Part shown: positions 50,646 to 59,753 of the stretch, in pieces
Numbering within the stretch: the first letter of the stretch is position 1
Layout: every line of letters starts with the position of its first letter
NCBI RefSeq assembly: GCF_033304615.1
Contig: NZ_CP129118.1
Location: 2,786,001-2,850,000, forward strand
Reading direction: 5' to 3'
Origin: Sporosarcina oncorhynchi
Lineage (GTDB): Bacteria > Bacillota > Bacilli > Bacillales_A > Planococcaceae
Length of the DNA: 64,000 nt
Position numbers and translations under genes: made by a program
The notes under the pieces: model-generated
The model's input: only the letters and a program-made list of their open reading frames with translations
Database searches by the model: none
Told to the model about the DNA's origin: nothing

Positions 50646-51452
50646 TTATAAAGCAGCAATACGATCACGATCGCTTGCCGTCAATTCAAAATCAAAGATC
50701 TGTAAGCACTGTGCTTGGCGGTCTTTATGATGAGACTTAGGAATGACGATGACATCACGTTCAATTTGATAGCGCAAAACAACTTGTGCGAATGTTTTTC
50801 CGTATGGCTTGCCGATTTCATCCAAAACCTGCTTAGCCTTTTCATCGATCCCACGTAAAGGAGACCATGCGACCGATGCAATCCCCTTACTTCTATTATA
50901 AGCAATTAATTCTTCATTCCAATGTCCGACTTGTGATTTGATTTGATTGACAGCTGGGGGAATGTTGCCATTTTCAAGAAGTAAATCAAGGTGTTCTTTT
51001 TCAAAGTTCGAAACACCAATCGACTTGAACACTCCGCGGTTATAATAGTCTTCTAAAATACGCCATGCCTCCAACATCTCAGCATGGTTATCCCATGGTT
51101 TATGAATAAGGAATAAATCAATAGAGTCCGTTTGTAACTTCTCTAAGCTTTTTTCAATTTCAGCATGGGCCCAGTCTGCACTAACGTAACCTTCAAATGT
51201 ATTTAGCTTCGTCGTGATAAAGAACTCTTCACGTGGCAGAGAAGACTTCTTTAACCCATTTCCAACAACTTCTTCATTTCCATACAATTGAGCAGAGTCA
51301 AAATGACGGTAGCCGCTGTCAATGGCCCAATCGATTTCTTGCGTGTCTCCTCTTAAGTCACCTGCGAATTGGTTGCCCTCTTTACCATACGTATTCGTAC
51401 CACTGCCGATGATTGGAACTTCAATGCCATTATTTAATGTAAGATTCTTCAT
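50646..51452 (-). CDS. aldo/keto reductase
   Basis: NADPH-dependent carbonyl reductase, 268 residues. Catalytic tetrad D52, Y57, K82 and H117 is visible in FDSAQLYGNE, TTKLN and LIHKPW; GVSNF and IPKSHH form the cofactor site. Related to YvgN/2,5-diketo-gluconate reductase types; the physiological substrate is unknown. Monocistronic. Confidence 0.88.
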   Translation of the reverse strand: MKNLTLNNGIEVPIIGSGTNTYGKEGNQFAGDLRGDTQEIDWAIDSGYRHFDSAQLYGNEEVVGNGLKKSSLPREEFFITTKLNTFEGYVSADWAHAEIEKSLEKLQTDSIDLFLIHKPWDNHAEMLEAWRILEDYYNRGVFKSIGVSNFEKEHLDLLLENGNIPPAVNQIKSQVGHWNEELIAYNRSKGIASVAWSPLRGIDEKAKQVLDEIGKPYGKTFAQVVLRYQIERDVIVIPKSHHKDRQAQCLQIFDFELTASDRDRIAAL

Positions 51453-51831
51453 CTAAATCCCTCCTATGCTATAGTTCTCACATTACCTTTACGAAAGAAA
51501 GGATTCAATCTATCCGTTCTGAATGTGCTTAATTAAAAGATAGATGCAAAGGAGTTAAAGTAGAAATAAACCCAAGTAACTTTTAGAACTGTTTCCAGCC
51601 ATTTAGTCATCATGTTTCTTGCATACATCCTTTCAAAATCAAACCACTCCTCATCGATTCCCAGCTCTATAACTGTGTTTTTGAAGCAGGAGCTGTATGC
51701 AAGAATCTAAGTGATATTGCAAACGAGAGGACTTTTTACAAGAATAGGGAGGAGTACATATTCTTTCAGATAAAAAAACGATTCGTTCATTACGATGAAC
51801 GGCCTATCATGAGATTGGAGAATGATTGCTG
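51453..51831. other. gene-free stretch
   Basis: No gene found. A small palindrome CGTTCAT-TACG-ATGAACG lies at 51784-51801, just before the small membrane protein gene. Confidence 0.4.
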
Positions 51832-52014
51832 ATGTCAGGATTTAGTACAAAAAGACGCCTTTCCTACATTCTATTTGTCGTCGTCGTCCTAATCGGTAGT
51901 GCAAGTTTAACCTATTACAACTACAGTAATGATTACGCCATGGGGGCATCGGCTTTCCCGGGAGTAATCGCTCTGATCCTCTTGCCGTTTCTGTTCATTA
52001 AGAACAAACAGTAG
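51832..52014 (+). CDS. small two-helix membrane protein
   Basis: 60 residues: MSGFSTKRRLSYILFVVVVL begins with a basic N-terminus and a membrane helix, then YYNYSNDYAMGASAFPGVIALILLPFLF and a KNKQ tail. GGAG precedes, with TTG 51826 as an alternative start. A truncated relative at 38134-38241 supports it being a real family. Function unknown. Confidence 0.6.
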   Translation: MSGFSTKRRLSYILFVVVVLIGSASLTYYNYSNDYAMGASAFPGVIALILLPFLFIKNKQ

Positions 52015-52039
52015 CGATTCAGTGTCGAGTGTCTTGTCG

Positions 52040-52180
52040 GGTGCCTGTGCGAAATAGGATGATGACTAGTCCACTATCCGGATGATTTTTAATCAACAAA
52101 CTGAAACTAGTATCGACACATCCCCATTTCCAATTGCTATCTTTTAGGGAATTGACTGAGTCGCTTTTGACACAGGTACC
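52040..52180. repeat. interspersed repeat, family A-like tips
   Basis: GGTGCCTGTGCG at the left and ACACAGGTACC at the right; the interior differs from other family A members. Confidence 0.55.
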
Positions 52181-52185
52181 TGAGA

Positions 52186-53289
52186 CTAAAAGAAGCATTT
52201 AAGCACGTCATTTACCGTGCGTTCTGCTGAACGAAGGGCGCCTTCGAGATGTCCGCCATGTTCTGAAGAGGTTTCCGTGCCGGCAAAAAACAATTTGCTA
52301 TTCCATATGCCAGCGTCTGCTAGTTCGCCGTACACCGGAAAATCAGTAAGTGGTTTGGCATCTTCAGTTACTGATGTATCTGTGTCCGCGGACCAGTCTT
52401 TATAAAGAAGAGAAACCGGGCGCTCGGCAGCAGATCCGAACAACTTTGCCAATTGAGCAACTACAAGCTCACGGACCCTTTCCTCTCCCAACTGCTTACG
52501 ATCATTTGCCGACAGCCCGAAAAAGCCGAAGAGCGCACCGCTGCCTGTATCCGGCGAAGCATCATGGATTTCCTGCAACGGACCAGCCCAGCTCGTCACC
52601 TGTCCGGAAAGACCCGCATCTCGCCAAAAGGGTTGATCATAGACCGCAACCGCTTTTGCCTGTCCAGCCATCCAAGTCGGCTTGTCAGTTAGGCTACTTA
52701 TCAAATGACGTGGAAGCGGCGGTGTGAATGTAATCCTGTCCGCAACGATGCGGGGCGGCAGCGCCAGGATAATCGCTCTTGCTCGGAGACTTTCTTTCCC
52801 TTCTCCAGCATGTTTGACATCAAGAGAGACCGTTCCTTCCTCATCCATATGGATTGCCGTCACTCGCCGATTGAGCTGAATAACGCTCTCCGGCAGACCG
52901 TCTGCTACAGCATCGATTAAGGACTGCACTCCGCCAACAAAGCGCATCGATTTCGCAACAGCCCCTTCCGGCAGCATATGACGCTGTGCAGGCTGATCTG
53001 CAGATTGCTCGAAAAGCAGCGCCCCTTTCGTATGTTGCTCGAATGTCCGCAACCCAAGTTCCTTGACCAATCCAGCGATCACGGGCTCATGCTCCGGCCA
53101 AAACCACGTCGGCCCGAGGTCCAACTTCCCTAACTCAGGACGATCCGCAATCGCCTGGCTCAACACCCTCCCACCAATCCGCTCCCGCGCTTCAAGAATC
53201 ACACATTCGATTCCCTTCGCATGCAACATGGAAGCAGCATAAAGGCCGCTTAACCCAGCCCCGATAATTATGACAGGATCATTTTTCAT
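52186..53289 (-). CDS. flavin-containing amine oxidase-like protein
   Basis: 367 residues. N-terminal dinucleotide motif IIIGAGLSGLYAASML and EARERIGGRV near 33; GPTWFW near 59; the C-terminal FAGTETSSEHGGHLEGALRSAERT closes the FAD site, as in monoamine oxidases. About 80-100 residues shorter than typical amine oxidases, yet both FAD motifs are present, so it is probably functional. Substrate unknown. GC-richer than its surroundings, which may point to a different origin. Confidence 0.8.
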   Translation of the reverse strand: MKNDPVIIIGAGLSGLYAASMLHAKGIECVILEARERIGGRVLSQAIADRPELGKLDLGPTWFWPEHEPVIAGLVKELGLRTFEQHTKGALLFEQSADQPAQRHMLPEGAVAKSMRFVGGVQSLIDAVADGLPESVIQLNRRVTAIHMDEEGTVSLDVKHAGEGKESLRARAIILALPPRIVADRITFTPPLPRHLISSLTDKPTWMAGQAKAVAVYDQPFWRDAGLSGQVTSWAGPLQEIHDASPDTGSGALFGFFGLSANDRKQLGEERVRELVVAQLAKLFGSAAERPVSLLYKDWSADTDTSVTEDAKPLTDFPVYGELADAGIWNSKLFFAGTETSSEHGGHLEGALRSAERTVNDVLKCFF

Positions 53290-53340
53290 CTCTACACTTC
53301 CAATTCTTTATTTGTGCATCAAACTACTCTGCCTTGTAAA

Positions 53341-53486
53341 GGTACCTGTGCCAGAAACATTCATATTAAATCAGACGATTTGGATATAAATACAGATTTG
53401 TTCTAAGAATGTTATTGCAACGGGATTACATTTTCAACTTTATACAATTGTATTGTATTGCCTGAGTTAAATCATGTACAGGCACC
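53341..53486. repeat. ~146-bp interspersed repeat, family A
   Basis: Left end TTGTAAAGGTACCTGTGCC (from 53334), right end ACAGGCACC; typical length. The rest of 53290-53640 shows no gene; a family B scrap (GTGAGTGACTGGCA) lies near 53590. Confidence 0.8.
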
Positions 53487-53646
53487 TGAATTTATACTGG
53501 GTGATATAAGCTATTGGGAACTATCTATGAGTTGGCAGTAAAATGCGAGAAATATGTACTTGGTGAAGAAGGGCTTTTCTATGAATTGTGTGAGTGACTG
53601 GCATGCGATCTTTAAAGTACATGAAGATATTTTGGAACCCCTGGCG

Positions 53647-53675
53647 TTTACAGTCACGCTTACATAACATATAAT
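53647..53675 (+). promoter_or_regulatory. promoter of the abiE genes
   Basis: TTTACA (53647-53652), 17-base spacer, TATAAT (53670-53675); AGAGGGTGG follows before ATG 53707. Confidence 0.75.
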
Positions 53676-53706
53676 AGAAGCATGAAAGTAAAAGAGGGTG
53701 GTTTAA

Positions 53707-54300
53707 ATGGACTATCGTGAAATGCTTGAATCACTAATTGAAAAGAAGGATGGCCTTATCTTAACAAAAGATGTAACGGATGCGGGAATTCCGCGCACGT
53801 ATTTAGGTTCCTTCGTAAAAGAGGACATTCTGGAGCGTATGGCTCATGGCGTCTACTTATCTCGGGAAGCATTTGAAGATGAACTATACAGCCTGCAAGC
53901 CAGGAGTAGCCGGTTGATTTATTCTCACGAAACCGCCCTCTATTTGCATGGTTTAACGGACCGTGACCCACTGCAATGGGTAGGTACTGTCCCAACAGGC
54001 TATAATAGTACGAATTTTAAAAATGAAGGTGTCAAGATTTACTTTATAAAAAAAGAACTCCATCAAGTTGGCGCGACAACTGGAAAAACTGAATTTGGTC
54101 GTGACATCACTTTGTATGATACAGAAAGAACCATCTGTGACCTCATTCGAAGCCGAAATAATTTGGATGCTGATTTAATCAATGAAGCCATTCGACGGTA
54201 TGTGGGGAGTAGGGAGAAGAACATTCCGCAATTGTTACGATATGCTGAGCAGTTTAGGGTACAACGAATCTTACGAAATTATTTGGAAATCCTTTTATGA
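53707..54300 (+). CDS. AbiEi-family antitoxin (type IV toxin-antitoxin)
   Basis: 197 residues. N-terminal winged helix (LILTKDVTDAGIPRTYLGSFVKEDILERMAHGVYL) and the AbiEi domain (SHETALYLHGLTDRDP, YDTERTICDLIRSRNNLD). Such antitoxins repress their operon and counter the AbiEii nucleotidyltransferase, often in phage defence. It overlaps the toxin gene by 4 bases, but that gene is truncated, so the antitoxin is effectively an orphan. Confidence 0.88.
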   Translation: MDYREMLESLIEKKDGLILTKDVTDAGIPRTYLGSFVKEDILERMAHGVYLSREAFEDELYSLQARSSRLIYSHETALYLHGLTDRDPLQWVGTVPTGYNSTNFKNEGVKIYFIKKELHQVGATTGKTEFGRDITLYDTERTICDLIRSRNNLDADLINEAIRRYVGSREKNIPQLLRYAEQFRVQRILRNYLEILL

Positions 54301-54534
54301 AATCAGCCAGACAATTGAAAGACCTAATACGAAATGTGGCAAAGCAAAAAGATCTTGACTCCCAGTTGCTAATGCGGAACTACATGCTGGAACGTTTGTT
54401 AGAAAGAATTGCGGTATCGGAGCTTAAAGATAAATTCATTCTTAAGGGCGGTATGTTGGTAGCAGCATTGGTCGGTATTGATATGAGATCTACAATGGAC
54501 ATGGATGCGACCATTAAAGGTTTCCCAGTTGTAA
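54297..54534 (+). pseudogene. truncated AbiEii toxin (nucleotidyltransferase) gene
   Basis: About 79 codons match the start of AbiEii: LLMRNYMLERLLERIAVSEL, FILKGGMLVAALVG, then STMDMDATIKGF, including the KGG and MD.D nucleotidyltransferase motifs. The match stops at the left tip of a family A repeat (TTGTAAAGGTACCTGTGCC from 54529); the frame continues into unrelated sequence. Full AbiEii is about 280 residues, so the toxin is inactive. Confidence 0.82.
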
Positions 54535-54568
54535 AGGTACCTGTGCCAGAAACATTAATTTCCCGAGT
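54529..54568. repeat. left end of a family A repeat at the abiEii breakpoint
   Basis: TTGTAAAGGTACCTGTGCCA then GAAACATTAAT; only this end is present and unrelated sequence follows. It marks the precise point of gene truncation. Confidence 0.7.
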
Positions 54569-54591
54569 AGTTGTTTGCACAAATACACAAC

Positions 54592-54629
54592 AAACAGCCA
54601 TTGGATTAGGAACATCCCAATGGCTGTTT
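54592..54629. terminator. stem-loop terminator
   Basis: AAACAGCCATTGG (54592-54604) pairs with CCAATGGCTGTTT (54617-54629); T-rich on the minus strand, so it probably ends the hypothetical gene at 54640-54870. Confidence 0.65.
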
Positions 54630-54639
54630 GTTTGCATAG

Positions 54640-54870
54640 TTAGTCATTCCAATAGTTGTTGGCAAATGCAACGGTTTGAAAATGTATGGCGACAACTTGC
54701 GCAGTTGCGATCAAGCTATCCGCGTTCGTCGAATAAACCGGACGCAACATCTTTCTGATTTCTTCAGACGGTTGTGTGATTTTTATCGCTTTTTGTGCAA
54801 GCTTAACGGCTAATGCATACCCTTCTTCCGGGGTGCTTGTGCGCAGCGTTTGCAGCTGGCCGCTCGTCAT
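54640..54870 (-). CDS. small hypothetical protein
   Basis: 76 residues: TSGQLQTLRTSTPEEGYALAVKLAQKAIKI, then a helical remainder. ATG 54870 has AAGGAAGTG upstream; an in-frame GTG three codons earlier lies in that site. It has its own terminator. Family not recognised. It lies antisense in the space left by the missing abiEii 3' part. Confidence 0.5.
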   Translation of the reverse strand: MTSGQLQTLRTSTPEEGYALAVKLAQKAIKITQPSEEIRKMLRPVYSTNADSLIATAQVVAIHFQTVAFANNYWND

Positions 54871-55006
54871 ATCGTTCACTTCCTTTGCATCTTTTCTACT
54901 GTTAGCGTATGCAAACGGATGGGTGATTGTTTTTTATGGAAAGGTGTCTATGCCAAAAATACTTTACGAGAAATTATCCTTTTCTTTGAATACGGTGCCT
55001 GAATAC

Positions 55007-55088
55007 GGTGCCTGGCACTCAAACATTCACGTTAACCGAAGCAACCATAAATGTTTGATTTTTCATGATTGAATGAGTGACTGGCACC
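55007..55088. repeat. 82-bp palindromic interspersed repeat, family B
   Basis: GGTGCC...GGCACC, 82 bp as in the other copies; the left tip is partly duplicated just upstream (ATACGGTGCCTGA twice). No gene between 54871 and 55331. Confidence 0.85.
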
Positions 55089-55331
55089 ATAATAAAAATA
55101 GTTTCCCTATGATGGTCACCAGGTTCTAGTTTAGCAATAGTGTTTTATTGATTGACTGTCACCTTTCTAAGATGTTACTTCTTACTAAATCAACAAGAAG
55201 ACCACTTCTCCTTTTTTTCGCCTTCAGCAAACAATCGGTTGTTCGAATAGTCTTTCCTATGTAGGTTTATTATAATGGTGTTAGTTAACCATAGATAACG
55301 AAGGCAAATTCAAATTACAAGGTGGAGAAAC

Positions 55332-55763
55332 ATGGGAGCATTTGAGGAACTTACAGTAGAAGCAACTGTTCAAGCACCAGTGGAAAAAGTTTGGGCTTAT
55401 TGGACAGATCCAAGTCATATTAAAAAATGGAACAGTCCATCGGATGATTGGCATACGCCATTTGCGGAGAACGATCTTAGAGCAGGTGGGAAATTCGTTT
55501 CAAGAATGGAAGCAAAAGATGGTAGCATGGGGTTCGACTTTGGTGGAGTCTACGATGAGGTACAATTACATGAGGTGATTTCTTATACATTGGGAGATGG
55601 AAGAAAAGTCAACATCACCTTTACAGGTCAAGGAAACGAAACTAAGGTCATTGAAACGTTTGAAGCTGAAACTGAAAATCCAGTCGATTTCCAACGACAA
55701 GGATGGCAGGCGATTTTAGATAACTTTAAACAATACGCAGAACAAAAAAATCAATCCTCATAA
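55332..55763 (+). CDS. SRPBCC/AHSA1-family protein
   Basis: 143 residues. VEATVQAPVEKVWAYWTDPSHIKKWNSPSDDWHTP near 8 and the C-terminal NPVDFQRQGWQAILDNFKQYAE match the AHSA1-like START-fold group, common as ligand-binding or stress proteins. AGGTGGAG precedes ATG. Own terminator. Function unknown. Confidence 0.83.
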   Translation: MGAFEELTVEATVQAPVEKVWAYWTDPSHIKKWNSPSDDWHTPFAENDLRAGGKFVSRMEAKDGSMGFDFGGVYDEVQLHEVISYTLGDGRKVNITFTGQGNETKVIETFEAETENPVDFQRQGWQAILDNFKQYAEQKNQSS

Positions 55764-55768
55764 TCATA

Positions 55769-55805
55769 AAATGGCGGTATCTGTAGTTATTAGATACCGC
55801 CATTT
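55769..55805 (+). terminator. convergent terminator
   Basis: AAATGGCGGTATCT pairs perfectly with AGATACCGCCATTT; serves the SRPBCC gene and the convergent lipoprotein gene. Confidence 0.75.
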
Positions 55806-55821
55806 ACTTATGTTACCTACT

Positions 55822-57237
55822 CTATTCATCCTTCTCCAATTCTGCAGACCACTTTTCTTTCCACGCTTCCACCTTCGCGTCGATCTCATCCTTCGCCTGC
55901 CTTGCTTCTTCACTCTTCTGCTCTATTATTTTACTGAAATGTTCTGATCTCATCTCGCCCATTTCCTTTGCGATCTCTATTACCTCGTTCGCTTTTTCGT
56001 CGTCAATGAACTTCTTTTTCTTCAATTCAGCGACTGCATTTGTGATTCGCACTGTCTCTCTGTCAGATAGATTTGTAAGTGGATCATGGATTGCAATGAG
56101 CGCTTCCTTTTGATGTACTAACTCATGGAGCTTGACGCCTTGTTGGTTCATCACTTGCATCATGCTCGGCTTCCATTTCTTAATGAGAACCCCTTCAAAT
56201 TCAGACGGATTGCGCACTGTCGCATATTCACCGCCACCTGCCTCCGCCACTGTTTTCAACTGGCTTTGCCCTTCATCATCGACGTCGAAGCCGATAATAT
56301 TAACCTTCGCCTCGATTTCACTGTCATGCAGTTGTTTCGCAGCGGCAACAGGATTTCCGTCACACGTCTCAACGCCATCAGTTACGATATAGACGATATT
56401 CCTGTACCCATCTTTGTCATAAGAGGCAAGGTAGTTATGCGCCTTTTCCATCGCACCTGCTAATGGCGTCCAGCCGCTCGCCTGGAAGGAATCCATCGCT
56501 TTTGCGAATGAATCTGCGTTGTACGCTCCAAGTGGATACAGTTCGTCGATGGAACCGCACGAAAGCTGTTTATCCGCTGCCGTCCCAGCCCCTTTATGAC
56601 CATACGCAAATAGAGAGACATTGACATCATCGGACAGCTGGCTAGTAAAATCCTCGATCGCCTGCTTCGCAAGAGACATACGCGACTCGCCGCCAATTTC
56701 CGCCTTCATACTTCCGCTCGCATCCATCAAGATGACGACATTCGTCTGTTGCCTCTTCGCAATTTCAATTTCATCCTCGCCTTCCGGCAATTCCGGCATG
56801 ACATATCCATGCGCATAGGCCGTTAACGGGTCATAGAATATCGAATATTGCCCCGAACCTAATTGATACACAAGATAATCATATATCTCGTCCGCGCTCA
56901 AATCCGGATGCTCCTCGACATATGTAGGCAACTCTTTCTCCATGATTCCTTTGAACGTATCTTCATAAAACCGATGATAATAAACCCAATTGACAGTCCT
57001 TGCCGCTTCGATTTCGGGGTCCATATGCGCTTCCACCAACTTGCCGGCAGACTGGATAATCATATCCTCAACTGTGCGTGCCGCTTTTGGAATTTGCTCA
57101 TCGGCGACAGATGTTGTTTCTTCTTCTGTAACTGTGGCATCCGCCTTCACGTCTGACTCCGGTTTATCCTTACATGCCGCAAGCATAAGGAAACAGGCAA
57201 TCAACGCCAATGTGAATTTACTTTTGTTGAGCTTCAT
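55822..57237 (-). CDS. von Willebrand factor A domain lipoprotein
   Basis: 471 residues. Lipoprotein signal with cysteine in LMLAAC, then a vWA domain (about 165-350) with the metal-ion site DASGSM at the start of the domain and the threonine/aspartate positions around GWTPLAGAM and TDGVETCDG. The C-terminal 100 residues are charged and helical. Surface-anchored, probably involved in protein binding at the envelope. AAAGGGG precedes ATG 57237. Resembles YfkN/YwmD-like vWA lipoproteins of Bacillus; exact role unknown. Confidence 0.8.
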   Translation of the reverse strand: MKLNKSKFTLALIACFLMLAACKDKPESDVKADATVTEEETTSVADEQIPKAARTVEDMIIQSAGKLVEAHMDPEIEAARTVNWVYYHRFYEDTFKGIMEKELPTYVEEHPDLSADEIYDYLVYQLGSGQYSIFYDPLTAYAHGYVMPELPEGEDEIEIAKRQQTNVVILMDASGSMKAEIGGESRMSLAKQAIEDFTSQLSDDVNVSLFAYGHKGAGTAADKQLSCGSIDELYPLGAYNADSFAKAMDSFQASGWTPLAGAMEKAHNYLASYDKDGYRNIVYIVTDGVETCDGNPVAAAKQLHDSEIEAKVNIIGFDVDDEGQSQLKTVAEAGGGEYATVRNPSEFEGVLIKKWKPSMMQVMNQQGVKLHELVHQKEALIAIHDPLTNLSDRETVRITNAVAELKKKKFIDDEKANEVIEIAKEMGEMRSEHFSKIIEQKSEEARQAKDEIDAKVEAWKEKWSAELEKDE

Positions 57238-57706
57238 ATCACACACCCCTTTGATTGATGTTCAACCTTCTATACGAATTTCAACCAAAACCGTTCCTAT
57301 GTGTAAGCGCCTAATTACTAGAATAGGTGATAAGTCTGATAGGTATTGCGTAATTGCAATCGGCCTGATAAACGCAAGGCGGGTCTTTCATTTCAGAGAA
57401 GCAGTATGAAGAACTGGAAAACAGCTTGAAGCCGTGAATTGAAGTTGATGCAATGCATTGTAATTGGATTAAGAGGGGAATAGTTCTTAAAGAAAGTTGA
57501 ATTAGTAAATATAATCAGGTTTACTTTCCACGGAAATACGAAAAGAATAGGAGGGGTCAGACACTATCATAAGTGACTGACCTCTCCTATTCTGTTATTA
57601 GATTTAGTAAGTTCATTCTTTTTCGTTAGTATTAAATGGAGCAAATGAAATCTAGCATATTAATTAGCAAATTAAAAGAGGACCAGACGCATCCAGTCCC
57701 CTTTCA
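57238..57706. other. gene-free stretch with a stem-loop
   Basis: A 16-bp stem with wobble pairs (GAATAGGAGGGGTCAG, 57545-57560, with CTGACCTCTCCTATTC, 57577-57592) could terminate the downstream 504-residue gene. No gene is seen. Confidence 0.5.
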
Positions 57707-59221
57707 CTACACGACATAGACCTTAAACAACTCATGATTATTCGCGATATTTTTGCATAAAAGATTGATTGATATTTCCTCTGCTTTTATCGACAAGAGG
57801 CCTAGGAATGTATTAGTCAAGTGCTGATCATCAATATGCGCAATAATCTCAAACCATACATCTTCATGTATATAGAAGAATTGATTCGAGTGGATTAATT
57901 GCTTGATCATGTTCCTCTTTGTCATGCATTGAAATTCCTCAAAAAACTCTTTATTTCTCTCTTGAGTACTTTCAATGAACTCTTTCACCATGACAATTCC
58001 CTTCAAGACATTCGGATGAATCGTGTCACCAGGCTTCCACAGTATTAAATCTGCCGTATCCATAATCGTATAATGGTCTCTTTTCACTTCCACTGTCTGT
58101 TCATAATCCATCTTTAGGTCTGCGTAAAATCTGGCTAACGACTTATTTGTCGCTTGCTTTTCTTTATATATTTCAGATGCCATTGTCTCTATGTCTACAA
58201 GCGTACCTAATTTACGTTGTAAGACTGCAACAACTTCCTGGAACGTCATTCCGTATTTCTTCCGTTCATAGATTTTAATCGAAATTAAATGCTCATGATC
58301 GTTTTCTTCCATGAGCCAATCCATCGACAATATGGATTTTACAAACTTCACTGCGTCATAATTGCAACCGTTCGGGTCAATCACACATATGTCACAAGCG
58401 TCTTCAAGTAGAAAACCTTGATTGAAGTAGTCGAAAAGAGCACTAGAAAACCCAACTGTTCCCACCTCCAACTGCCTGAAGGCACGAACATTATATGCAG
58501 CAATTGTTTCAGGTTTGAAATGAGCACGAACCAACTCACCCAATTCCATATTCCTGTCAGACAATGTCAAATACATCAACGCATCTAATACTGCTTCCTC
58601 ATCGTGAACCTTGCGCTGAATCCTATTTAAAAGCTTTTCATTACTCGTCCGTTCAGTAAGCGATATCGGATTGTTTAAGATTTTGTTTATCCACTCTACG
58701 GCTTTTTCCATCTGCTCAATCGTTATATTCCCTCTGACAATTGCATATTGAGGGAACCGGCTTTCAATTAGACAGGCAATTCCAAGAAGCGGTATGTGAA
58801 TAGGTCCCCCTTGCGTCTTACCATCGAACACGTTCTTCGACCTCACTCGCATCTGTTTGAGCACATCATTTACGTCTGCGTACTCATGAAATAGGGAAAA
58901 TAATATATCGTCATCACTGTCAACTTTTTGTGAATTCCGTCTGTAATAATTAAGATTCTTGATGAATACAAATGACTCAACCAACTGTAAAGTGCGTTCA
59001 TCACCGATCGTATGCCAGCCTGTTTCGTCGTTTGCCATTGGAATCTCTCTTTCCTTTGTACGCGTCAGATAAGCCCAATTACAATCAAACGCCTCTTTAT
59101 CAAAAACATTATCCACAAATCGATAGTGATTAATAACTTCCATCGTTTCATCGTACACTTTCGCCCATTCGACCTCGTCAATATGATGTGGCATAATATC
59201 AAGATAAATCATTATACCCAT
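57707..59221 (-). CDS. large hypothetical protein
   Basis: 504 residues, soluble, no signal peptide, rich in aromatic and acidic residues. It starts MGIMIYLDIMPHHIDEVEW; recognisable blocks include NWAYLTRTKEREIPM, GGPIHIPLLGIACLIESRFPQYAIVRGNIT and a helical C-terminal half. I recall similar hypothetical proteins in Bacillus and Paenibacillus but no assigned function. No catalytic motif stands out. It stands alone, close to a nuclease-domain protein and an HNH endonuclease, so a defence role is possible but unsupported by motif. Confidence 0.65.
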   Translation of the reverse strand: MGIMIYLDIMPHHIDEVEWAKVYDETMEVINHYRFVDNVFDKEAFDCNWAYLTRTKEREIPMANDETGWHTIGDERTLQLVESFVFIKNLNYYRRNSQKVDSDDDILFSLFHEYADVNDVLKQMRVRSKNVFDGKTQGGPIHIPLLGIACLIESRFPQYAIVRGNITIEQMEKAVEWINKILNNPISLTERTSNEKLLNRIQRKVHDEEAVLDALMYLTLSDRNMELGELVRAHFKPETIAAYNVRAFRQLEVGTVGFSSALFDYFNQGFLLEDACDICVIDPNGCNYDAVKFVKSILSMDWLMEENDHEHLISIKIYERKKYGMTFQEVVAVLQRKLGTLVDIETMASEIYKEKQATNKSLARFYADLKMDYEQTVEVKRDHYTIMDTADLILWKPGDTIHPNVLKGIVMVKEFIESTQERNKEFFEEFQCMTKRNMIKQLIHSNQFFYIHEDVWFEIIAHIDDQHLTNTFLGLLSIKAEEISINLLCKNIANNHELFKVYVV

Positions 59222-59399
59222 GCTTCATCCCTCTGCTTTCACAGTTTACCTATTATTGTATATGAATGGAATGGATAATGCGACAAGTTGTAGTGCTATT
59301 CTGTCTACTTTCCTTGTAAAGGTATGCTGTGCGAGCAACATTCACGTTAGTTAATACAACTCGAAAAAATGTATGAGTAACTGGCACCCGAACACTCAG
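59222..59399. other. repeat scraps
   Basis: A family A tip (TTGTAAAGGTATGCTGTGCG at about 59314) joined to a family B tail (ATGAGTAACTGGCACC near 59370); mosaic of two repeat families. Confidence 0.45.
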
Positions 59400-59676
59400 T
59401 TTATACAACTCTTCTATGCTGCGACTTGATGATGAATATCCGCCGCCGTAATCAGTCTTACGAAAACAATATTCTTCATTAATTGATGTAGCGGGGGGGA
59501 TTTGAATGATAATATGAAGGAATACAGAAGCCTCCCATAACTTGAATTTCATAACTACTTTGTTTGTCAATTTCATCAAAACAAATGATTACTTTTGTAG
59601 TGTTAAAATGTTCATTAGAAACCTTCTTTCCTTGACAACATGTAGAGGCTTTCGCAATAATGAATAATATAGACAC
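59400..59676 (-). pseudogene. frameshifted gene at a seven-G run
   Basis: One minus-strand frame reads SSYEIQVMGGFCIPSYYHSN into a C7 run (G7 at 59493-59499 on the plus strand). The other frame continues SINEEYCFRKTDYGGGYSSS and IEELYKL. The two halves look like one small protein split by a one-base slip. Family unknown; could be a pseudogene, a phase-variable gene or a sequencing error. Confidence 0.35.
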
Positions 59677-59753
59677 GTATAACTCATGTCACTCGTACAT
59701 GCGTTCCTTTTATTTTGCTGTAGCAATCAAGCGTCTTTAAAACTCTTCAATCC

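Noticed and set aside
57297-57316. Second cre site upstream of the vWA lipoprotein
   Set aside because: TGTAAGCGCCTAATTA fails the consensus in the flanking position and the right half.
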